Shown: positions 8,305 through 17,169, counted from the stretch's first letter. The stretch is 32,289 bases of DNA from an uncultured Odoribacter sp. (GCA_900544025.1 UQTM01000036.1:1-32289), one strand, 5' to 3'. Notes: generated by a model from the letters alone, not told the origin. A program made the numbers and translations.

Positions 8305-9897
8305 TTATTTTTCTGGTGTAGGGATATTGTTACCCGGTTGTTGAGGATTCGTTGTCTTAGGTGCTTGATTTACCGGAGTAACCGGAGTGGCAGAAGCACT
8401 TGCAGAAACGGTTGCTGTTTCAGTTGCAGCGGGAACTTCCCAATGGAAAGGCTGGAATTCTGCGTTCGGGTCTTTCCAGGACGGTTTACGTAATGCATAG
8501 ATGATGAACGGAATCGAAATGAAAACGACACATCCGATAATCAGGATTGTAAACCAAGTGGTGTTATTACCTGTATTGATTTGAGAAGGCGGAACGAAGC
8601 TTAATACGAAAGCCAATAATGCACCGCAGAAACCTAAACCGGCGATGATCCACATCCAGAGATTGGTTTTCTTGCCTAATGCGAAAGGACGTTCTTTTTT
8701 CGGCATCTTATAACGCAGAACGATAGCACCGGAGAACATCAGTAAATAAACGATCAGATATAAAAGTACGGTTAATTGCGATAATATCTGATAGAAAGAT
8801 TGAACGGATGGCATAACTACGAATAATAATGCCAAAAGCGTTACAATGCCACCTTGTACGAAAAGGATGTTTTTCTGTACGCCGATTTTGTTCGTTTTTT
8901 GGAAGAAAGGAGGCAGATAACCTGCTTTTCCTACGGTGAAGATACCTTTTGACGGACCGGCAACCCAGGTCAATACTCCTGCAAGTACACCGAACATCAG
9001 AGCGATTGCAATGATCGGAGAAGCCCAATGCAGGTGCAGGTAGTTCAGATAGTTGTCGAATCCCACCAGCAAACTTTGTGTCAGGTTGATGTCTTTTGCC
9101 GGAATAATCAGTCCCAGGGAGAATGTTCCCAGTACGAAGATCAATACGGTTACGATCGCACCGATGATAATGGCTTTTACGTAATTTTTAGCGGCAGGCT
9201 GCTTAACATCCATAACGTGGATACCCATCATTTCCATACCGGCATAAAACAGGAAGATCCCCGAAGCTAAAACGAGGTTGTCGAATTTGGTCAGGTCCGG
9301 GAAGAAACCCTGGCTCATGTCCATGTGGTTATGGCCTCCCGTAGAGAGATAAATAATCCCGAAAATAATCAGTAAAGCGGCGGGAATGATAGTTCCGACC
9401 ATCGCACCGATTTTAGATACTTTTCCTACCCAGCCCAAGCCTTTCAGGGAAATAAACGTTGCAACCCAGTAGATAACCAGTACGGTAACCAGAGTGAACA
9501 CTTTATTGGATGCCAAAGCTGCATCGTGCGAGCTGTCCATGCCGATATAGGCGATCGATACGGCTCCGAAGGTCAGTACTGTGGGATACCAGATTGTACT
9601 TTCAATCCATTGCAGGAAAATTGCAAGGAAACCGAAACGTTTTCCATAGGCTTCACCTACCCAACGGAAAACCCCTCCTTCTTTATCCGAGAACATTGCG
9701 GCTAATTCGGCTGCAACTAAAGAAGTCGGAACCAGGAATACGATAGCTGCAAATAGGTAATAAAATGCCGAGCTGAGTCCGTACACAGCTTCTGCCGGAA
9801 GCCCCCGGAGACTTACTACCGCCGCAACGTTCATAATTGCGAGGGTCATTACTCCGAGTTTCATGGCAGTGCTTGTCGTTTTTGAATTTGTTGCCAT
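8305..9897 (-). CDS. gadC: Glutamate/GABA antiporter GadC
   Basis: A 530-residue inner-membrane amino acid/polyamine/organocation antiporter exchanging external glutamate for internal GABA. The signature SLRGLPAEAVYGLSSAFYY near the first helix and GGVFRWVGEAYG closely follow E. coli GadC, and about 12 hydrophobic helices follow. I chose the ATG at 9897 (MATNSK); an in-frame TTG at 9909 adds four residues without support. The last 41 residues (about 490-530) are a Pro/Ala/Thr/Ser-rich tail with no His, unlike the structured, His-containing C-plug that pH-gates E. coli GadC. It leads the gadC-glsA transcript. The 144-base gap behind the preceding MFS gene shows no clear TAnnTTTG box. Confidence 0.97.
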   Translation of the reverse strand: MATNSKTTSTAMKLGVMTLAIMNVAAVVSLRGLPAEAVYGLSSAFYYLFAAIVFLVPTSLVAAELAAMFSDKEGGVFRWVGEAYGKRFGFLAIFLQWIESTIWYPTVLTFGAVSIAYIGMDSSHDAALASNKVFTLVTVLVIYWVATFISLKGLGWVGKVSKIGAMVGTIIPAALLIIFGIIYLSTGGHNHMDMSQGFFPDLTKFDNLVLASGIFLFYAGMEMMGIHVMDVKQPAAKNYVKAIIIGAIVTVLIFVLGTFSLGLIIPAKDINLTQSLLVGFDNYLNYLHLHWASPIIAIALMFGVLAGVLTWVAGPSKGIFTVGKAGYLPPFFQKTNKIGVQKNILFVQGGIVTLLALLFVVMPSVQSFYQILSQLTVLLYLIVYLLMFSGAIVLRYKMPKKERPFALGKKTNLWMWIIAGLGFCGALLAFVLSFVPPSQINTGNNTTWFTILIIGCVVFISIPFIIYALRKPSWKDPNAEFQPFHWEVPAATETATVSASASATPVTPVNQAPKTTNPQQPGNNIPTPEK

Positions 9898-10041
9898 AAT
9901 TTGAATCAAGTTTAGTTAATTATTATAAGTTACTTTTTAAGGTTGATTTCTAAAAGTCTTTTTAATTACGAGATGACGTTTGTGAATGTTCGAGGGATTA
10001 TATTATTTAACTAAAAACCTTATTTGTTGTACTTTATGAGA

Positions 10042-11253
10042 TCATTCGTCTTTCAGTATCCCTAAAGTCTCCGTATTCCTTCTGAAAAAAGCGAATATCG
10101 TGAAAGCGATTGCAATGACAGTACTGAATATAAATGGGAAACAGGAAGACGATGAAGCCCTGAAAATATCGCTCACACCTTCGAGAATAAACGGATAAGT
10201 TATAATAGCTACATAGTTCATCACCATGACTAATGACAGTGCGTAAGTGGCATGGGCGGGAGTGACGCTGGCCGCTGTTTTATCATAAATAATGGGTTGC
10301 ATGATACCGTAACCCAAGCCGATCAGAATCACGCCTATTGACAATGAAAACAGATCGCTTTTGAATGTGAAAGGAATCAAGCCGATGCATATACAGCAAA
10401 GAGCGATGAAATTGGTGTTACTTTTTAATTTGGATAGGATATTGTTGATAAATAAGCCCGGTAGTGTCATTGCCAGGAAAAATACCGAAATCAGTGTACC
10501 GGAAGTATCGTAATTACCGACTTTCAGGTTATGCATATAAAGCGATAAATTGAATGGAATATTGAGGGCTAACAAGGTGATGAAATAATAAAACAGCATC
10601 AGGCGTATTGGCCAGTCGAAACGGGAAAAAACGGAACCTTGGGCAGGCTCAGGCTTCTTCTGGGCGGGCGATTGACTGTAAGGCGGTTTATCGTCGAGAA
10701 AAAAGGCAAAAAATAAGGAAATACCGGAAAGGCAATATACCAGAAAAGGCAGATGCCAGTTTACTCCGGCAAGAAATCCGGCGAACAAGGTAGCTAAAAC
10801 GAGTGAAATATTGGTAATGGAAGAAACGAGCCCTAAGTGGCGGGTACGGTATTTGCCGCTGAAATAATCTGCCACCAGACCTGTCGAAAACGGGATGACC
10901 ATCCCTGCCCCGATACCTAAGATTGCACTGATCAGCAGTAATAACCACATTTTATCGGCAAAAGGATAAGCAATGCTACAAATAAAGAATATAGAAAGTC
11001 CGATGATTAGAATTTTCTTTTTATTGACATGCAAAGAGAGTCGTCCTGCAAGCAGGATAAAAGGCACGATGATGAAAGAGGGGAGCGATTCGAGCATTTG
11101 CAACTGTAATTCACTACTGTCTTTGAAAATGGTTTCCAAATGTCCCAATATGGGAGAAATAGCTAATCCCGGAAGAGAGGTGACCATGGAAATAGAATAA
11201 ATGGCAATTAAAACTAACAATGTGATTGTGCCCCGGCCAGTCTTGATTTTCAT
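10042..11253 (-). CDS. Major facilitator superfamily transporter
   Basis: A 403-residue protein with about 12 membrane helices in two halves, joined by a charged cytoplasmic loop near residues 190-212 (PPYSQSPAQKKPEPAQ). The fold and the loop RLSLHVNKKK between helices 2 and 3 fit the drug/proton antiporter branch, but no substrate can be named. It lies upstream of gadC on the same strand with a 144-base gap, so co-transcription with the acid genes is possible but not shown. The start MKIKTGRG leads directly into the first helix. A near-match box TAACTTTT lies upstream on the minus strand. Divergent from the next MFS gene, which is not a close copy. Confidence 0.85.
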   Translation of the reverse strand: MKIKTGRGTITLLVLIAIYSISMVTSLPGLAISPILGHLETIFKDSSELQLQMLESLPSFIIVPFILLAGRLSLHVNKKKILIIGLSIFFICSIAYPFADKMWLLLLISAILGIGAGMVIPFSTGLVADYFSGKYRTRHLGLVSSITNISLVLATLFAGFLAGVNWHLPFLVYCLSGISLFFAFFLDDKPPYSQSPAQKKPEPAQGSVFSRFDWPIRLMLFYYFITLLALNIPFNLSLYMHNLKVGNYDTSGTLISVFFLAMTLPGLFINNILSKLKSNTNFIALCCICIGLIPFTFKSDLFSLSIGVILIGLGYGIMQPIIYDKTAASVTPAHATYALSLVMVMNYVAIITYPFILEGVSDIFRASSSSCFPFIFSTVIAIAFTIFAFFRRNTETLGILKDE

Positions 11254-11400
11254 GATGTTCTTGTTTTGGTTTGTTATGTGTTTGATACGGAGAGAAAAGT
11301 AAAAAGTTAAACGAATCGGAAAAACGGCGTTGGAAATTAATCCGGGGAAGTGTTTTTTAACTTATTAACGGAGAAAATGAAGAATGCGGGGTTTTATTGC

Positions 11401-11408
11401 TAATTTTG
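11401..11408 (+). promoter_or_regulatory. -7 box of second MFS gene
   Basis: TAATTTTG is an exact TAnnTTTG match. Transcription would begin near 11415, which rules out the in-frame ATG at 11384 and supports the start at 11486. No clear -33 TTTG. Confidence 0.5.
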
Positions 11409-11485
11409 TGCCGCGTGAAAAATACGTGGACGCCGGGTGTTTATCGGATAAGAATAACCATTCGTCCGTCTGTAAATCTTTAGAA

Positions 11486-12685
11486 ATGGTAAAGGATAGG
11501 CTTCTGACTCCCAGTTTCTGTTATATTCTGGCAGCCAATTTTTTGTTGTTTTTTGCATTTTATTTATTGTTACCGGTGATGCCTTTTTATTTAAAAGAGC
11601 ATTTTATGGCCAGTAAATCCATGATCGGGATCGTCCTTTCATGTTATACGATAGCTTGTCTGTGTATCCGTCCATTTTCCGGTTATTTGCTCGATTCTTT
11701 CAGTCGTAAACCTTTATATTTATTTTCCTTTTTAGTCTTTACAGCTGTTTTTGGCGGTTATATGATAGCGGGAGCGTTATTTTTGTTTCTGGCTCTTCGC
11801 ATTGTGCATGGATTTGCCTTCGGTATGGTGACTGTGGCGGGGAACACGATCGTGATCGATATTCTCCCTTCTTCACGGCGGGGGGAAGGGGTGGGATATT
11901 ATGGACTTGCAAACAATATAGCCATGAGCTTCGGGCCAATGACGGGGTTATTTATGCAAGGCGTGTTTTCTTATGAAACTATTTTTGCCTGTTCTCTTTT
12001 TTCCGGTTGCTTGGGATTGCTTATGGCATGTTTGGTAAAGACCCCGTATAAAGCTCCTGTAAAACGTGAGCCGATATCTCTCGACCGTTTTTTGCTGATT
12101 AAGGGAATCCCGGCAGGAATATCTTTACTGCTTTTGTCTATCCCTTATGGAATGACCACCAGTTATGTCGCCATGTATGCTCAGGAAATAGGAATAGAAG
12201 TCAGTTCCGGGCTCTATTTTACGTTTATGGCTGTGGGAATGGCCGTATCGCGAATTTTTTCCGGCAGGCAGGTGGATAAAGGGAGGATTACTCTTTTGAT
12301 CTCATTGGGTATGTATTTAGCTGCTGCCAGCTTTTTTGCATTGTCGGCCTGCGAAGATCTGATGAAATGGAATACGATTTTTACTTCTTATTTTTTCCTG
12401 GGGATCGCTCTTTCGCAGGGTGTTGCATTCGGTACGATGTTTCCGGCTTTCAATACGCTGTTTATTAGTCTTGCTCCTAATAGTCAGAGAGGAACCGCTA
12501 CCTCGACTTACCTGACAAGCTGGGATGTCGGGATCGGGATCGGTTTAATGAGTGGAGGCGGCATTGCAGAGGTATTTGGCGGTTTTGATTATGCTTATCT
12601 TTTCGGAGCCTGTCTGACGGTAGTATCTACTTTATTTTTCCTGATTAAAGCCGGCCCTCATTTTAACCGGAATAAGCTGAAATAA
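11486..12685 (+). CDS. Major facilitator superfamily transporter (arabinose-efflux-like)
   Basis: A 399-residue, about 12-helix transporter of the inner membrane; the substrate is not recognisable. Helix 1 is FCYILAANFLLFFAFYLLLP, followed by the family loop with conserved charged turn FSRKPLYL between helices 2 and 3, and ILPSSRRGEGVGYYG between 4 and 5, which is typical of sugar or drug efflux MFS proteins. I chose the ATG at 11486 because a -7 box sits at 11401-11408 and because the 34 residues encoded upstream (from 11384) are not membrane-like. Divergent from the MFS gene at 10042; convergent with the methyltransferase gene, with only 21 bases between stops and no obvious terminator. Confidence 0.85.
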   Translation: MVKDRLLTPSFCYILAANFLLFFAFYLLLPVMPFYLKEHFMASKSMIGIVLSCYTIACLCIRPFSGYLLDSFSRKPLYLFSFLVFTAVFGGYMIAGALFLFLALRIVHGFAFGMVTVAGNTIVIDILPSSRRGEGVGYYGLANNIAMSFGPMTGLFMQGVFSYETIFACSLFSGCLGLLMACLVKTPYKAPVKREPISLDRFLLIKGIPAGISLLLLSIPYGMTTSYVAMYAQEIGIEVSSGLYFTFMAVGMAVSRIFSGRQVDKGRITLLISLGMYLAAASFFALSACEDLMKWNTIFTSYFFLGIALSQGVAFGTMFPAFNTLFISLAPNSQRGTATSTYLTSWDVGIGIGLMSGGGIAEVFGGFDYAYLFGACLTVVSTLFFLIKAGPHFNRNKLK

Positions 12686-12706
12686 TTTGTTATAGCTTGA
12701 AAGTAT

Positions 12707-13897
12707 TTATGGCTGTGAAGAATTGACTTTCCGGCAAGAAAGTAATACTTGCCGATTATTGTTCAATGTGGTAGCCAGCAGGTAAATATCGCCTCCTTCC
12801 CGGATTCCGCTGCGTTTGCGTAGGTCGGCTACGGATAAATTGAAATTGCGGGTGGTTAGGTTGGCCTGAGGAATGGTTTTGTGTAGTTGTTTGAGCAATT
12901 TCCCGGAAAATTCGAATATATCGTGAACGATAAACCGGCGACCGGGAAAATCCGGGCAAATCGTGTCGGAAGTGTATAAATGGCTGTGACGATGCAGTTT
13001 TTGCAGACCGAATCGGATTGCGGTTAATTTGAATGCTCCGCTTTTCAGCAATGCGGCATGGGGTTCGTAAAGATATTTTTGAATCGTAGCTGTGGTATGT
13101 AATTCCGCTGTTTTTTCTTCTTCGGGGGTGAAGGTGAAAACCTGGCAATTCCCGTTTGTAGCGTAATTAACGGCGTGAATCGTTACTTGATTTTGTGGAA
13201 TAAACAGGTTGTTTTCCAATACGAATAATAATTCTTTACATTCGTTTTTCACAGAGAGGATGTGTACTTCGCTTGTTTCCGGCAACAGGCGTAACGTTTC
13301 GTCTATATCTGCCATCGGAGAGATTTTAACGATGATCCTTCGGGCGTTTTCCAACAAAATCGGTTTTAGTTGTAAAACGTCGGGTTCACAATCGGTGAGG
13401 GCGAACACCCGTTTGTTTCCGTCCGCCCTTCGTGCCGGATCGATGTAGAACGTATCGGCTTTTAGCGTATTTATAAGTTCTTTGGCATCGGCATTCTGAA
13501 TTTCTACATTGTTTATTCCGAGAACATGGAAATTGGAAGTCGCTGCTGCACAGTAGTCCGGGAAACGTTCGATATAAATTACTTTTTTTGCTTTTTGGGC
13601 GAAATAATAGGAATCGATCCCCAAACCTCCTGTCAGGTCACAGATGCAATCACCGATGATCAGGCGTTGTTTGTAGCGTGCGGTCGTTTCTGAGGAACAT
13701 TGTTCCGTAGAAAGGCGGGAAGGATAAATAATATCGTCATTGGTAAACCAGGAGGGAAGTTTATCTTTAATCTGCCGGCGTGCCGATATTTGACAGACGG
13801 CATAAGGGACGTCGATTCCGGGATAACGGGAAGCGTTCAGCAGTAGTTTGTCGGTATTGTCGTTCAGATGCTCCTGAATGAATTTTTTAATAGACAT
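12707..13897 (-). CDS. Class I SAM-dependent methyltransferase with THUMP-like domain
   Basis: A 396-residue protein resembling the PG_1098-type family of Bacteroidetes: a short N-terminal helical region, a Rossmann methyltransferase core and a C-terminal THUMP-like domain. Motif I is DLTGGLGID (87-95), the acidic end of beta-2 is YIERF, and motif IV is IDPARR (152-157), similar to RNA guanine methyltransferases. Substrate is unknown; RNA is likely by analogy with THUMP-containing enzymes. I chose the ATG at 13897 (MSIKKFIQEH) because the -7 box at 13922-13929 would put the transcript start downstream of the alternative codon at 13924. It follows nhaD on the same strand but has its own promoter. 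Confidence 0.85.
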   Translation of the reverse strand: MSIKKFIQEHLNDNTDKLLLNASRYPGIDVPYAVCQISARRQIKDKLPSWFTNDDIIYPSRLSTEQCSSETTARYKQRLIIGDCICDLTGGLGIDSYYFAQKAKKVIYIERFPDYCAAATSNFHVLGINNVEIQNADAKELINTLKADTFYIDPARRADGNKRVFALTDCEPDVLQLKPILLENARRIIVKISPMADIDETLRLLPETSEVHILSVKNECKELLFVLENNLFIPQNQVTIHAVNYATNGNCQVFTFTPEEEKTAELHTTATIQKYLYEPHAALLKSGAFKLTAIRFGLQKLHRHSHLYTSDTICPDFPGRRFIVHDIFEFSGKLLKQLHKTIPQANLTTRNFNLSVADLRKRSGIREGGDIYLLATTLNNNRQVLLSCRKVNSSQP

Positions 13898-13921
13898 TGT
13901 ATTCCTTACCTGGTGAGATTG

Positions 13922-13953
13922 CAAAGGTAAGGTTTCGGACCGAAATAAGGAAA
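13922..13953 (-). promoter_or_regulatory. Bacteroidetes promoter of methyltransferase gene
   Basis: On the minus strand TTTC (13950-13953), 20 bases, then TACCTTTG (13922-13929). The -7 box is exact and the -33 has one mismatch to TTTG. It lies 25 bases before the chosen start. Confidence 0.7.
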
Positions 13954-13972
13954 TAGAAAAATGAAAGAAGTT

Positions 13973-15391
13973 TTATAGGTTTAGGATATAGTAAACTCCG
14001 ATTCCGGCTAAAAAACCGGTGAGGGCGATCCAGGTGATGTGTTTTAAGTACCAGGTGAAACTGATTTTTTCCAATCCCATGACGACGACTCCGGCTGCAG
14101 AGCCTATGATGAGCAGGCTCCCCCCGGTTCCGGCACAGTAGGCGGCTAATTCCCAGAATGTCCCGTTTTGTACGAAATGGGACATATAGCCGGCATCCGA
14201 TAGAGAAGATAGGGTTTCGGGGCTGACGACAGGATACATCCCCATTACCGCAGCAACCAGGGGAACATTGTCTATAACGGACGATAGGAAACCGATGACC
14301 AGGTTGATGATATAGACGTTATGGATTTTGGCATTGAGAAAACCGGTGATGTTTTCCAGAACTCCGATCGCTTCAAGAGCGCCTACAGCCATTAATATGC
14401 CGAGAAAAAACAGAATGGTGGAGAAGTCGATTTTCGATAAAATATAAGGCATTCTGTACTGCCGGTCGGCGGGAATATAAGGTTTGCGGTTATATAATAT
14501 TTCCGTATATATCCATGCTATTCCTAAAGTGAATAATATTCCCATAAAGGGAGGCAAGTTGGTTAATGATTTAAATACCGGAACCAATAGCAGGCAGAGT
14601 AATCCTAAAATGAGTATGGTGTTGCGTTCCCGTGCATTGAGACAACTTTCAGAGGATACCGGAGGAAGTTGTCCCGACGATGAAGAAAGCGATTGTTTTG
14701 TTAAACCGGCTGCGACGATACAGGTGGGTAGGATTAATGATACCACTCCCGGAAGTAACAGACTTTTCATAATTGCTCCGGAAGTGATGTTATTATTGAT
14801 CCATAGCATGATTGTTGTGATGTCCCCGATCGGAGTCCATGTACCCCCTGCATTGGCCGCAATGATAATAATGCTGCCGAAAAACCAGCGTTCCTTTTGG
14901 TCGGTCAATAGTTTTTGAATCAAGGTCATCATGACAATAGCCGAAGTCATGTTATCCAGAACAGAGGACATAAAAAAAGTCAGCAATGCCACGATCCACA
15001 GTAATTTTTTCTTATTGTGGGTTTTGATAAGGCGGGTGATTCCGGTAAATCCTTCGTGACGGTCGATCATTTCCACAATAGTCATTGCTCCTAATAAATA
15101 GAATAAGATTTCGGCCGTATTACCCAACAGGTCTATAATCTTTAGTTCGGATACATATTTTATGGCTTGCTGGCCGGGGGAAAGCCGACTGATTCCAGGT
15201 GTGGTTTGGATGAATTCGTGAAAGGAGGTTGGGGAAGCTCCTGCAATGAAGGAAACTCCTGAAAAAATATATATAACCCATAATATTACCCCCAACAGCA
15301 AAGCGATAGCAGCTTTATTTACATCGATTGTTTCGGATAAAGCGATGAGGATGTAACCTGCTATGAAAATAATGATAATAAGTGTCATCAT
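13973..15391 (-). CDS. nhaD: NhaD-type Na+/H+ antiporter
   Basis: A 472-residue membrane protein of the ArsB/NhaD (ion transporter) superfamily that would expel Na+ in exchange for H+. The internal repeat typical of the family is clear: SSVLDNMTSAI (142-152) and SSVIDNVPLVAAVMG (370-384) carry paired Asp-Asn, and NAGGTWTPIGD (180-190) and TGGSLLIIGSAAG (422-434) are the matching glycine-rich loops. Two adjacent start codons (15391, 15388) cannot be separated. About 11-13 helices are expected. Neighbouring acid-resistance genes suggest a pH and sodium balance theme, but the gene is separate from gadC. Upstream is a divergent gene for a small secreted protein. Confidence 0.93.
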   Translation of the reverse strand: MMTLIIIIFIAGYILIALSETIDVNKAAIALLLGVILWVIYIFSGVSFIAGASPTSFHEFIQTTPGISRLSPGQQAIKYVSELKIIDLLGNTAEILFYLLGAMTIVEMIDRHEGFTGITRLIKTHNKKKLLWIVALLTFFMSSVLDNMTSAIVMMTLIQKLLTDQKERWFFGSIIIIAANAGGTWTPIGDITTIMLWINNNITSGAIMKSLLLPGVVSLILPTCIVAAGLTKQSLSSSSGQLPPVSSESCLNARERNTILILGLLCLLLVPVFKSLTNLPPFMGILFTLGIAWIYTEILYNRKPYIPADRQYRMPYILSKIDFSTILFFLGILMAVGALEAIGVLENITGFLNAKIHNVYIINLVIGFLSSVIDNVPLVAAVMGMYPVVSPETLSSLSDAGYMSHFVQNGTFWELAAYCAGTGGSLLIIGSAAGVVVMGLEKISFTWYLKHITWIALTGFLAGIGVYYILNL

Positions 15392-15514
15392 ATTGTTTCG
15401 GCATGTTGTGTGAATAAAATTTTACGGGATTGCATCTATTTTGGTTTGAGAGGATAAGGAATAAAATTTTTGTATAATTCTTCATATCCGGTATATATAC
15501 TTAAAGAAAATATG

Positions 15515-15522
15515 TATCTTTG
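15515..15522 (+). promoter_or_regulatory. -7 box of small secreted protein gene
   Basis: TATCTTTG is an exact TAnnTTTG match 23 bases before the ATG at 15546. No clear -33. Confidence 0.55.
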
Positions 15523-15545
15523 TATGTTGTACATAAAGAGTTAAA

Positions 15546-15959
15546 ATGAAGCAATTTTTTCTGTATATCGTGTTTTTTTTAGCTATTGTTCTGGTTTCGG
15601 GAACAAGGGCGGAAACATATATGTTTACAGAAAGTCAGCCTGTGGAACAGGATAAAGCGGGATTACCTCATGAATTGATGGCGAGTCCGGCCACCGATCC
15701 CAGTATCACGGTGTGTATTGCAGCCAATAGTTATGCAGATGTAGCTGTTGCAAAGCCTTCTAACTTCAATCAAAGCTCGGTGAGGCGTTATCGGCCGGCC
15801 GGTTTTTCTTTCGATAAACTTTTTGTCTATCTTACAGCCGAAAAGGGTATATTGCAAACCGATTTGTATAAAAAGTCCCTTTACCATGCGCAGGAGCATT
15901 CCGCTCTTTTGAAATCGGGCGGTTATTATATCTATGCTTTGCGTAAAATCGTCGTTTAA
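15546..15959 (+). CDS. Small secreted protein of unknown function
   Basis: A 137-residue protein with a signal peptide: MKQF, a hydrophobic stretch to VLVSG, and a probable signal peptidase I site after TRA (residue 22). The mature part of about 115 residues has no motif I recognise. Only one Cys (in ITVCIAANSY) is present in the mature region, so disulfides are unlikely. The C-terminal part (SFDKLFVYLTAEKG, then GGYYIYALRKIVV) is amphipathic and could end in a beta-strand. An exact -7 box immediately upstream supports the start and real expression. It is followed by the palindrome cluster at 15968-16026. Periplasmic or outer-membrane location is inferred. Confidence 0.7.
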   Translation: MKQFFLYIVFFLAIVLVSGTRAETYMFTESQPVEQDKAGLPHELMASPATDPSITVCIAANSYADVAVAKPSNFNQSSVRRYRPAGFSFDKLFVYLTAEKGILQTDLYKKSLYHAQEHSALLKSGGYYIYALRKIVV

Positions 15960-15967
15960 TATTACAG

Positions 15968-16026
15968 GGTAACGCTGTCGTTACCGTTTAAATGTTTTTA
16001 AACCGTTACACTATGGTAGTAACGGT
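15968..16026. promoter_or_regulatory. Cluster of GTAACG inverted repeats
   Basis: Four copies of GTAACG/CGTTAC occur in 59 bases: GGTAACG (15968-15974) with CGTTACC (15979-15985), loop CTGT; then ACCGTTAC (16002-16009) with GTAACGGT (16019-16026), loop of 9. A third pair, GTTTAAA / TTTAAAC (15986-15992, 15997-16003), lies between. It may be a terminator for the upstream gene or an operator for the gene at 16061; no clean T run favours the latter only weakly. Confidence 0.5.
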
Positions 16027-16060
16027 ATGTTTTGGTGTGTAATATTAAAAAATAACGATT

Positions 16061-16585
16061 ATGGAAAAGTTTAAAACAATTCAGGAAGATATTGAAAATG
16101 TGACTAATAAAGAAGTGGTAAAGAAAGGAAAAGTTTCGTATGTTGCCATCGGTTTAATTGTTGTCGCTATTATTTTAGCAGTTATTGGAATGAAAAGCGC
16201 GGATCCTAATGCTTCGTGGCCTTCTTTTTTATTTACAATAGCAGCGATGTTATTTTTAGGAGGAATTGTTAAGTTGTTCGTAAGCCGTTCTTGTTGGATT
16301 TTTAGGCCGACGAACAGTAAGCTGAAAGCAATGACTTTGTATTTTGATGTGCATGAAAGCGATGCTTTACAAGTGTGTATCGAGATGAAAAGATTCGAAG
16401 ATTTCAAGCAAATGAAACGAAAGAAAGATTCAGGAGTGAGAGTAGAGGCAATGATTTCGGACGATCAGCGATTTGCTGCGGTTCAGATTGCAGAATATGT
16501 TCCGTATAGCTATGAGGCTGTTACGCCTGTGATCTGTTATTATGGAGAGGATGCTAAGTCCTTTGTTACTTCTTTTAAGCAATGA
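16061..16585 (+). CDS. Two-helix membrane protein of unknown function
   Basis: A 174-residue protein with a charged N-terminus, two membrane helices (about 26-44 and 54-74) and a cytosolic-type soluble tail of about 100 residues. The tail reads LYFDVHESDALQVCIEMKRFEDF and ends AKSFVTSFKQ; I recognise no family. A near-match promoter box TATGTTTT (16026-16033) overlaps the last arm of the palindrome cluster, hinting at regulated expression. A strong bidirectional terminator follows. There is no Shine-Dalgarno; the ATG at 16061 is the first in frame and begins a sensible charged segment. Confidence 0.75.
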   Translation: MEKFKTIQEDIENVTNKEVVKKGKVSYVAIGLIVVAIILAVIGMKSADPNASWPSFLFTIAAMLFLGGIVKLFVSRSCWIFRPTNSKLKAMTLYFDVHESDALQVCIEMKRFEDFKQMKRKKDSGVRVEAMISDDQRFAAVQIAEYVPYSYEAVTPVICYYGEDAKSFVTSFKQ

Positions 16586-16601
16586 TGAAAGTTTAGTTGA
16601 T

Positions 16602-16633
16602 AAAAAATGGCCGGATTTTCCGGCCATTTTTTT
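16602..16633. terminator. Bidirectional terminator
   Basis: AAAAAATGGCCGGA / TCCGGCCATTTTTTT around TTT, with A and T runs on both sides, so it works for both the membrane protein gene and the convergent XRE gene. Confidence 0.93.
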
Positions 16634-16646
16634 ATATTGAAGAGCG

Positions 16647-17123
16647 TTATCCCCGGCTTTGTTTTTCGATGGCTTTTCTTAAAGCTATTATTTCTTGTTT
16701 CAGTTCTGCATACTGTTTAGCCGTATCGTTCTGAGCCTCTTTTTGTACTTCTTTGACGATTTCTTTTATAGACGCTTTTAATGTGTCTTTCAAGCCGTGC
16801 ATTTCCAAAGCTAAACTATACATGGCTTCAATTCCCGAATCTGAAAGGATGATCTGATCGGCTTTTTTATAACCGGGAGCTTTTTCACTCGTCATGTGTT
16901 CGTCCTCGACTCCCGTTAACATCCATTCTACACTGACACCCAGCTCCTGACAAATGATTCTTAGTTTCGTTTTATCCGGTTGAGTCACTCCATTCCGATA
17001 GTTTGCAATTGTAGAAGGGGATATGCCTGTTTTTTTCGCAAGTCGGGATTCGTTAAACCCTTTTTCTTTTATTGTTTTCACCAGGCGCTCCCGAAATTCT
17101 TGTGTTGTTGGCTCTGTCGTCAT
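16647..17123 (-). CDS. XRE-family transcriptional regulator with C-terminal coiled coil
   Basis: A 158-residue DNA-binding protein. Residues about 10-70 are a Cro/C1-type helix-turn-helix (NESRLAKKTGISPSTIANYR, then a WMLTG end typical of the domain). Residues about 105-155 (LKDTLKASIKEIVKEVQKEA onward) are charged and heptad-like, suggesting an oligomerising coiled coil. No ligand domain is present. Upstream on the same strand is an exact -7 box (17207-17214), and the perfect 14-bp palindrome at 17170-17183 lies just downstream of it, where a bound repressor would block its own gene; autoregulation is inference. It may be a chromosomal or former phage regulator; no phage genes are near. Confidence 0.88.
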   Translation of the reverse strand: MTTEPTTQEFRERLVKTIKEKGFNESRLAKKTGISPSTIANYRNGVTQPDKTKLRIICQELGVSVEWMLTGVEDEHMTSEKAPGYKKADQIILSDSGIEAMYSLALEMHGLKDTLKASIKEIVKEVQKEAQNDTAKQYAELKQEIIALRKAIEKQSRG

Positions 17124-17169
17124 TTTTTTTGGTGTTTAGAAAAAAATAATTCAGCACATATTTGTTTGT

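Noticed and set aside
9898..9909. TTG start four codons upstream of gadC ATG
   Set aside because: No ribosome site, no family support; ATG at 9897 is simpler.
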